Source: JBCDBH01 sp039184055 (GTDB taxonomy: Bacteria; Acidobacteriota; Thermoanaerobaculia; Multivoradales; J023). Taken from it: a stretch of DNA of 6,088 bases. A program made the translations under genes and the position numbers. The stretch lies in the NCBI GenBank assembly GCA_039184055.1, contig JBCDBH010000362.1, positions 1-6,088 on the forward strand. Direction: 5' to 3'. Under the pieces are notes generated by a model. That model saw only the letters and a program-made list of their open reading frames with translations, was not told the origin of the DNA and did not search any database. Shown here in pieces: positions 1-4,191 of this stretch. How positions within the stretch are numbered: position 1 is the stretch's first letter; every line of letters starts with the position of its first letter.

Positions 1-1
1 A

Positions 2-328
2 CCGTCGTGGCCACGTCGCACCGGTATGCTCCTGGTCGATCACCGCGCGACGATCCGCGGCGTCGATCCCGAAGCCGTGGCGTTGCTCGGTCGGGAAGAG
101 AAAGAGCTGGTCGGACGCGCGGTCTTCGAGGTGCTCGAGGCCGATCAACTGGTACACGCCTTCGACGAGCAGCGTCATGCGGTGGCATGGACTCCCGGGC
201 TCTTGCTCGGCCCGGCTGAAATCGGGGTGTTCGTGCGCTGGCATCGCGTTCGTCTGGACGCCGGGGCGCAGCCATCGGTGACCCTGATGCTGCAGGAGCG
301 AGGCTCCGACGCGGTCGCGGCGGCGTAA
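2..328 (+). CDS. PAS-domain protein, C-terminal part (start outside window)
   Basis: The reading frame is open from the left edge to the TAA at 326-328. The ATG at 26 has no Shine-Dalgarno sequence before it, and the codons upstream (P-S-W-P-R-R-T-G) run straight into it, so the true start is very probably outside the window. The first visible residues, LLVDHRATIRGVDPEAVALL, match the opening of a PAS fold: a beta strand carrying a LLVD motif, a G-x-I turn, then a helix ending in a 'LLGREEKELVGR' element. The final strands (VRWHRVRL and SVTLMLQE) match the closing beta strands of a PAS domain. PAS domains sense small molecules, redox or light, or mediate dimerisation, and usually sit in histidine kinases, diguanylate cyclases or transcription regulators. 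Here the PAS domain ends the protein with only a short Ala-rich tail, so any output domain must lie N-terminal, off-window. The PAS assignment is by eye. Confidence 0.7.
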   Translation, partial: PSWPRRTGMLLVDHRATIRGVDPEAVALLGREEKELVGRAVFEVLEADQLVHAFDEQRHAVAWTPGLLLGPAEIGVFVRWHRVRLDAGAQPSVTLMLQERGSDAVAAA

Positions 329-374
329 ACGTAATAACCTTCCTCCGCGGTCGCGCGTAAGATGCGAGCGAGTC

Positions 375-389
375 CGCTCCTGCGGAGCG
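375..389 (+). terminator. Short GC-rich hairpin after the PAS gene, possible terminator
   Basis: CGCTCC (375-380) and GGAGCG (384-389) are perfect reverse complements around a TGC loop. The hairpin starts 46 bp after the stop of the PAS-domain gene. Only a weak TT follows, without a proper T-tract, so it is at best a poor intrinsic terminator. It could equally be an RNA structure in the leader of the next gene. Confidence 0.35.
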
Positions 390-395
390 TTCCAT

Positions 396-424
396 GATCC
401 GCGAAAACTGAATCATCGCGGATC
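396..424 (+). repeat. Perfect 9-bp inverted repeat upstream of the small membrane protein
   Basis: GATCCGCGA (396-404) and TCGCGGATC (416-424) are exact reverse complements separated by an AT-richer 11-nt spacer (AAACTGAATCA). The centre-to-centre distance of about 20 bp is two helical turns, compatible with a dimeric repressor or activator operator. The same bases would also form a stable stem-loop in a leader RNA, with a U-G pair able to extend it at 395/425. A further mini-hairpin with a GAAA tetraloop (424-433, CGC-GAAA-GCG) overlaps its end. It lies 36 bp before the start of the downstream gene. Operator and RNA structure cannot be told apart here. Confidence 0.45.
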
Positions 425-448
425 GCGAAAGCGTGACTATCGACCGAT

Positions 449-453
449 GGAGG
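449..453 (+). promoter_or_regulatory. Ribosome binding site choosing between two tandem GTG starts
   Basis: A full GGAGG core lies at 449-453. Two adjacent in-frame GTG codons follow, at 458 and 461. The spacing is 4 nt to the first and 7 nt to the second, so the second GTG is at the better distance. The two choices differ by one residue only. Confidence 0.6.
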
Positions 454-460
454 AAGCGTG

Positions 461-907
461 GTGAGCCAACTCGATCCACAACAGGCTGAGCGCTGGTTGG
501 CGCTCGTGATGCGTTTGAGCGGTGCGATTCTGGTGCTCGCCTTCGCGGCGGTTCTTCTACCGCCAGCATGGATGGCGTGGAGTCACGAGAAGCTCGGCTT
601 TGGCCCGTTGCCCGAGACGCCGGTGTTCGAATATCTGGCGCGGTCGATCTCGTTGCTCTACGGCTGTCGAGGTGTCGCCTACTTACTCCTCGCGCGCGAT
701 ATAAGACGCTATCTCCCGGTGATCGCGCTCTTTGGCTGGCTCGATTTGGTGTTCGGCGTGGCGATGCTCGGGATCGACCTGCATGCCGGCATGCCGTGGT
801 GGTGGACGGCGTTCGAAGGCCCAGGGTTGTTCGTGGTCGGCATCATCACCCTGAGCCTGGTGTTCCGCGTCCGCGCCGCCCAGGCGGCAGATCCCTCCGC
901 TACTTGA
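461..907 (+). CDS. Small four-helix inner-membrane protein of unknown function
   Basis: The product has 148 residues, or 149 if the GTG at 458 is used, with a strong GGAGG ribosome binding site. Four hydrophobic segments are visible at roughly residues 15-40, 58-78, 86-106 and 117-136, which makes it an integral membrane protein without a cleavable signal peptide. Distinctive elements are 'RLSGAILVLAF...LLPPAWMAW', a 'LGFGPLP' loop, 'YLARSISLLYG' and the Trp-rich 'GIDLHAGMPWWWT' segment entering helix 4. The overall pattern resembles small conserved membrane proteins sometimes compared with BphX, but I cannot assign a function and no catalytic motif is obvious. It is preceded by a structured 129-bp intergenic region, so it is probably transcribed separately from the PAS gene. 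Its last 8 bp overlap the end of the convergent DUF481 gene. That the gene is real is well supported by its ribosome binding site, codon usage and coherent membrane topology. Confidence 0.8.
   Translation: MSQLDPQQAERWLALVMRLSGAILVLAFAAVLLPPAWMAWSHEKLGFGPLPETPVFEYLARSISLLYGCRGVAYLLLARDIRRYLPVIALFGWLDLVFGVAMLGIDLHAGMPWWWTAFEGPGLFVVGIITLSLVFRVRAAQAADPSAT
875..888. terminator. Hairpin at the convergent gene junction, doubtful bidirectional terminator
   Basis: GCCGCC (875-880) and GGCGGC (883-888) form a perfect palindromic stem with a 2-nt apex, meaning about five usable pairs around a 4-nt loop. It lies inside the last codons of the plus-strand membrane-protein gene (encoding Ala-Ala-Gln-Ala-Ala) and just beyond the stop of the minus-strand DUF481 gene. 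No T-tract follows on either strand. It is therefore weak evidence for termination and may simply reflect Ala codons. Confidence 0.2.
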
Positions 908-1916
908 TTTGGTATTGGATGCCGAGCACGAAGAGCTGATCGGTTTCTTCGACTCCCGGGGCCGGCTCCTCGTCCCACTCGAAGACATAGGTCATGGCGA
1001 GCGCGAGCCCGCCGACGATCGAGGTGCTCAACGTGAACTCGTTGCGTAGCTGCGTGCCACCGTCGCTTTCGAAGCTCGGGTAGACCAGGAGCTGGTTGGT
1101 GAGATCGAGACGATCGAGCGGACGCCAATCGAGACGGCTGGCGAATCGTGCCGTCACTTCCTCTTCGTCTTCAGAGTCGATGCGATCGTCTCGTACGTAG
1201 GCGACACCCGCCTCGAGGTTGAGATCGAGCTTTGGGTCGGCGATCGCCTGCCAGCCCACACCCGCGCCGACCCGCGTCTGGAGATCGAGATCTTTGAGCT
1301 CGTCACGTGCGCCTTCGAGGCTTCCGAAGGCGTACCATGCCGGCTCGAAGAAGCGGTCGTATTTGAGATTGACGAAGGTGTTGTCGGCGGTGGTCACCGA
1401 CGACTCTTCGGCGCGATTCCAGCGCCCGCCATACGTGATGCGATGGTGGTCGCTGCGCCGACTGCCGTCGATCGAGACCGACAGACTGCTGGTTTCGGAA
1501 TTGCCCTGTTGCAGATTGGCGCCGGCCGCGACGACGAGATGGCGGGTCACCGCGGGCGGTGGATTGATCGCCTGAAGACTGGCGAACGGCGCGCGTGTGA
1601 CCGCGCCGTCGGCGTGAATCGTCACTTCACCGTCCTGGCTTTCGAGCCGGCCGACGACGGTTTCATCGTCTTCGAGCACGATCGTGACGGGTTCGTCAGT
1701 GGTCATCGACACGACCGACGGCGCGGCGATGGTGAGCTCGCCACCCCAGGTGGTCGCGACCACGAAGCCGCCGTCGATCATCTGGACGAGGGTGCCGGAG
1801 ATCCGATCACCATTGTCGAGCTCGAACACCGCCGGGCTCGCCCAGAGGGGCGTGGAGAAAACAGCGAGCAGGGCGAGCAAAGCAAGCGATCGTAACGTGA
1901 CGCGATGCAGGGTCAT
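900..1916 (-). CDS. DUF481-family outer-membrane beta-barrel protein (YdiY-like)
   Basis: The product has 338 residues. Residues 1-26 form a signal peptide: basic start, hydrophobic core LALLALLAVF, and likely cleavage near LWA. Residues 30-118 hold two similar beta-rich units ('NGDRISGTLVQM...GGELTI' and 'DDETVVGRLESQDGEVTI'), resembling the SH3/Sm-like N-terminal half of many DUF481 proteins. Residues 126-338 show alternating amphipathic strands with the DUF481 hallmark 'GANLQQGNSETSSLSVSIDG' and a final strand 'LFVLGIQYQIK', as in an outer-membrane barrel. DUF481 includes proteins described as salt-induced outer-membrane proteins; the exact role is unknown. The ATG overlaps the TGA of the MscS gene (ATGA, 1913-1916). 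It has its own good Shine-Dalgarno sequence, GAGGA (1923-1927, minus strand), 6 nt away inside the channel gene. Its stop TAG (900-902) lies inside the 3' end of the opposing gene. It is the last gene of the minus-strand run. Confidence 0.85.
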   Translation of the reverse strand: MTLHRVTLRSLALLALLAVFSTPLWASPAVFELDNGDRISGTLVQMIDGGFVVATTWGGELTIAAPSVVSMTTDEPVTIVLEDDETVVGRLESQDGEVTIHADGAVTRAPFASLQAINPPPAVTRHLVVAAGANLQQGNSETSSLSVSIDGSRRSDHHRITYGGRWNRAEESSVTTADNTFVNLKYDRFFEPAWYAFGSLEGARDELKDLDLQTRVGAGVGWQAIADPKLDLNLEAGVAYVRDDRIDSEDEEEVTARFASRLDWRPLDRLDLTNQLLVYPSFESDGGTQLRNEFTLSTSIVGGLALAMTYVFEWDEEPAPGVEETDQLFVLGIQYQIK

Positions 1917-2770
1917 GGATAGTCCTCTCGAATCGGAATCTGGGGTGGCTCGTCGGTGGCAAAGGTGATGGTTCGTTGGGGAAACGGGAACTGGATACCG
2001 GATTTGTCAAAAGCCTCTTTGATCTCGAAGAAGAGTTCGTTCTTGAGAGTGAAGTAGTTCTTGGTGAAGGTCCAGGCCGAGAATTGCAGGGTGATGCAGT
2101 TGTCGTCGAAGCCTCGGAAGAAAAAGACGGGACGGGGCTCGTCGAGAGCGAGCGGGTTCGAGTCGGTGACCGTTTTGAGCACGTCGACCGCCTGGCGAAG
2201 ATCGGTGGCGTAGTCGAGCGACAGCATCATGTCGACGCGACGAATCGGATAGCGCGTCGCAGTGAAGGTCTTGGTTTTGAGGACGGTCTCGTTGGGGATG
2301 CGAACCAGGACATTGTCGAATTTACGGATTTTCACCGATAGCCAATCGATCGACAGAATCTCGCCCGTCACGTCGTCGATGGTGACCAGATCACCGATCG
2401 AGAAAGGGCGTTCGGCGAGCAGAAAGAGACCGCTGATCAAATTCGACACCGAGGTTTGGGCGGCGAAACCGAGCGCGACGGTGAGGATGCCGGCGGCGCC
2501 GAGCAGGATATCGAGGTTGAGACCGGCCTGTCGTAGGGCGGTGAGTGTGAAGAAGAGCAGAACGCTGTAAAAGACCACCCGACGGATCAGGATGACCCGC
2601 TGTACGTCGGTCGGTCGTTTGAGCGGTCGGGCAACGAGGAACGACACGACCCGTGCCACGACGAGACCGATCAAGAAGATCAACACGCTGCCGATGAGCG
2701 CGGTGATCCGTTCGGGCGTGAGCAGTTCGGTCAGGGCGGCGGATAGAGCGCCGAGTGGTTCTTGCGGCAT
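1913..2770 (-). CDS. MscS-family small-conductance mechanosensitive channel
   Basis: The product has about 285 residues, almost exactly the length of E. coli MscS (286), so it is the minimal three-helix form. Numbering from the alternative TTG at 2776 (add 2 to the ATG numbering), TM1 is at about 24-49, TM2 at 61-86 and the pore helix TM3 at 89-125. TM3 carries the family signature 'AAGILTVALGFAAQTSVSNL', followed by 'RPFSIGDLV' and the beta domain ('IRIPNE'-like segment: VRIPNETV). The C-terminal alpha/beta cage ends with 'GIQFPFPQ', typical of the family. By eye alignment the E. coli gate leucines 105 and 109 correspond to Val100 and Phe104, and Gly113 to Thr108, so gating behaviour may differ. 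The channel releases osmolytes when membrane tension rises. The ATG at 2770 has no clear Shine-Dalgarno sequence but lies 2 nt after the upstream DUF432 stop; TTG 2776 would give a 4-nt overlap. Either way, translation is probably coupled. Confidence 0.93.
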   Translation of the reverse strand: MPQEPLGALSAALTELLTPERITALIGSVLIFLIGLVVARVVSFLVARPLKRPTDVQRVILIRRVVFYSVLLFFTLTALRQAGLNLDILLGAAGILTVALGFAAQTSVSNLISGLFLLAERPFSIGDLVTIDDVTGEILSIDWLSVKIRKFDNVLVRIPNETVLKTKTFTATRYPIRRVDMMLSLDYATDLRQAVDVLKTVTDSNPLALDEPRPVFFFRGFDDNCITLQFSAWTFTKNYFTLKNELFFEIKEAFDKSGIQFPFPQRTITFATDEPPQIPIREDYP

Positions 2771-2772
2771 GG

Positions 2773-3588
2773 TCAACCGAGGAGCGCGTCGAGGGCGCGT
2801 CGCAGCACGCCACGACCCGGGTTGTGACGGGGCGCGGCGATCAGCTCGGATTCGGGAGCGAGCGTGGCCGGTGGGCCGTTGGCCAAACGCACCGCGGCCA
2901 GATTACCGGTGGTGTCTCGACGGACGGTGAGCGACTGGGTCCAGAAGCGGTTATCGCGGTCGATGAAAAGGGAAAGCTCGGGGGCGGGAATCGACAGGCG
3001 TTCGATGAGCAGGTCATCACGCCCGTGATTCTCGACCGTCACCTGCGTCAGGGCGAGAGACAGAAGCCGAGGCATGCTTTCGAGGTCGACGCGAGCGCGG
3101 GTGAACGACGCGTAGGCGACACCTCCCGAACGGGTATTGGGACCGAACCAGGTGTCGTGTGCTCGCACCACGGGCACTTCGAGCAGCCGTCGATCGACCG
3201 GCAGGGCGCGGAGCTCGAGCCACAACGGTGTCGACACGAACACCGTCACCTGTTCGCCAGCCAGCACCTGGACCGGAATACGAGGCCGTGAGACCACCGG
3301 GCGATCCGCGAGTCGGGGGGCCAGACGAATGCGGTCGGTGGCGCCCTGGACGGCGAAGCGTCGTCGCTCCACGGTCTCGGGCATGTCATCGAGTGCGATC
3401 TCACGCGCCACGATCAGACTCTGGTCGTCCACTTCGCGGCCGGTTTGCCAGCCGATCCACCATTCGAGAGGGCGGTGCTCGAGCCACAGACGCAGCGGGC
3501 CGATCGCCCAGAAGGTGATCTGTCGATCACCGACCGAGTAGTCCCCGAACCAGCGCGCTTCCTCGTCGGCAGCTGTCGATGCGTTCAT
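2773..3588 (-). CDS. DUF432 domain protein, putative partner of the MscS channel
   Basis: The product has about 271 residues from the ATG at 3588. A TTG at 3594 would add two residues and is better spaced (10 nt) from a GAGAAG element at 3605-3610, so the start is uncertain. There is no signal peptide or membrane helix, so it should be cytosolic. The protein fits the DUF432 pattern: an early 'GPLRLWLEHRPLEWWIG' segment; a central beta-rich part with 'RPRIPVQVLAGEQVTVFVSTPLWLEL'; the conserved 'DTWFGPNTRSGGVAYASFTRARVDL' region near residues 145-170; then 'VTVENHGRDDLLIERLSIP' and 'LFIDRDNRFWTQSLTV'. The length covers the whole family. DUF432 has no established biochemical function, but its genes are often found next to MscS-type channels, as here. 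The stop at 2773-2775 abuts the channel start, so both would be made in linked amounts. A role as channel regulator or adaptor is inference. Confidence 0.82.
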   Translation of the reverse strand: MNASTAADEEARWFGDYSVGDRQITFWAIGPLRLWLEHRPLEWWIGWQTGREVDDQSLIVAREIALDDMPETVERRRFAVQGATDRIRLAPRLADRPVVSRPRIPVQVLAGEQVTVFVSTPLWLELRALPVDRRLLEVPVVRAHDTWFGPNTRSGGVAYASFTRARVDLESMPRLLSLALTQVTVENHGRDDLLIERLSIPAPELSLFIDRDNRFWTQSLTVRRDTTGNLAAVRLANGPPATLAPESELIAAPRHNPGRGVLRRALDALLG

Positions 3589-3608
3589 CGCCAAAACGCT
3601 AACACTTC

Positions 3609-4163
3609 TCAGCTGGTGGCGTCACTCGTCGGTGTGTCACGTGGCGGCAGGATCTTGATGCCGGCACCCGAGACCACTTTGCACCCCGACGGGATGTCTT
3701 CGGCGATGATCGCGTTGACTCCGATGAAGACATCGTCACCGACCGTGATGCCACCGATCAGCCGAGCGCCCGCGCCGATGAACACGCGGTCGCCGACCAC
3801 GGGCATGGTTTTGCGTCGACCGAGCGACGGCGCGCCGAGGTTGACCTGGTGCATGAGGGTGCAATCGCGACCCAATCGAGACCACTGGCCGATGACGATG
3901 CCGTTGCCGTGGCTGATCAGCAGCCCCGGACCGATTTGAGTGCCGGGGGCGATCTCGACACCGGTGAAGACTTGGGAGAACCGGCCGATCAGCGGCCCCA
4001 AGAAAGGGACTCCCGCTTTGCGGATGGCGTGGGCGAGGCGATGCAAGACCACGGCTTGCAGGCCGCTGTCGAAGAGCAGGCCTTCGCACACCGCACGCCA
4101 CGGTTTCTTGTCTTCCTTCAGCTCGGCATAGCGAGCAAAGTCTCGTCGCAGCTCGTTGCGCAT
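3609..4163 (-). CDS. Serine O-acetyltransferase-like hexapeptide-repeat acyltransferase
   Basis: The product has 184 residues. An N-terminal helical part (1-60, including 'DFARYAELKEDKKPW' and 'FDSGLQAVVLHRLAHAIR') resembles the short serine acetyltransferase type. It is followed by a left-handed beta-helix of hexapeptide repeats (about 65-170: VEIAPGTQIG, GNGIVIGQWSRLG, VFIGAGARLIGG, DDVFIGVNAII). His85 in 'LISHGNG' matches the catalytic His158 of E. coli CysE, and Glu70 lies where CysE has Asp143. CysE Arg192-His193, which help hold serine, appear to be Thr119-Met120 here. The protein therefore probably transfers acetyl from acetyl-CoA, but to serine or to a sugar hydroxyl is open. Its place directly after a probable membrane glycosyltransferase favours glycan O-acetylation. 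The ATG has an AGGA ribosome binding site (4171-4174, minus strand) at 7 nt. It starts 28 nt after the upstream stop and ends 14-20 nt before the DUF432 gene. Confidence 0.8.
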   Translation of the reverse strand: MRNELRRDFARYAELKEDKKPWRAVCEGLLFDSGLQAVVLHRLAHAIRKAGVPFLGPLIGRFSQVFTGVEIAPGTQIGPGLLISHGNGIVIGQWSRLGRDCTLMHQVNLGAPSLGRRKTMPVVGDRVFIGAGARLIGGITVGDDVFIGVNAIIAEDIPSGCKVVSGAGIKILPPRDTPTSDATS

Positions 4164-4191
4164 ACTGTCATCCTATCGGCTATAGAAGAGT

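Noticed and set aside
26..328. Treating the PAS-domain frame as a complete 100-residue protein starting at the ATG at 26
   Set aside because: There is no Shine-Dalgarno sequence before it and the frame is open to the window edge, so a truncated longer gene is more likely.
408..440. Possible promoter for the small membrane protein (CTGAAT and GACTAT as -35/-10)
   Set aside because: Both boxes match the consensus poorly, and in a G+C-rich genome of unknown phylum such weak matches carry no weight.
709..1128. Minus-strand open frame spanning the convergent junction
   Set aside because: It overlaps the end of the DUF481 gene in another frame and the whole 3' half of the membrane protein gene; its Arg/Ala/His-rich translation is typical of a shadow frame.
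1236..1248. GGCGATCGCC, like the HIP1 palindrome of cyanobacteria
   Set aside because: It is a single occurrence in a coding region; GATCG is common throughout the window through codon use, and nothing else points to a cyanobacterium.
2755..3291. Long plus-strand open frame opposite the MscS/DUF432 genes (178 codons)
   Set aside because: It is antisense to two well-recognised genes, its translation is low-complexity Arg/Gly/Glu-rich with no family resemblance, and such frames are expected opposite G+C-rich genes.
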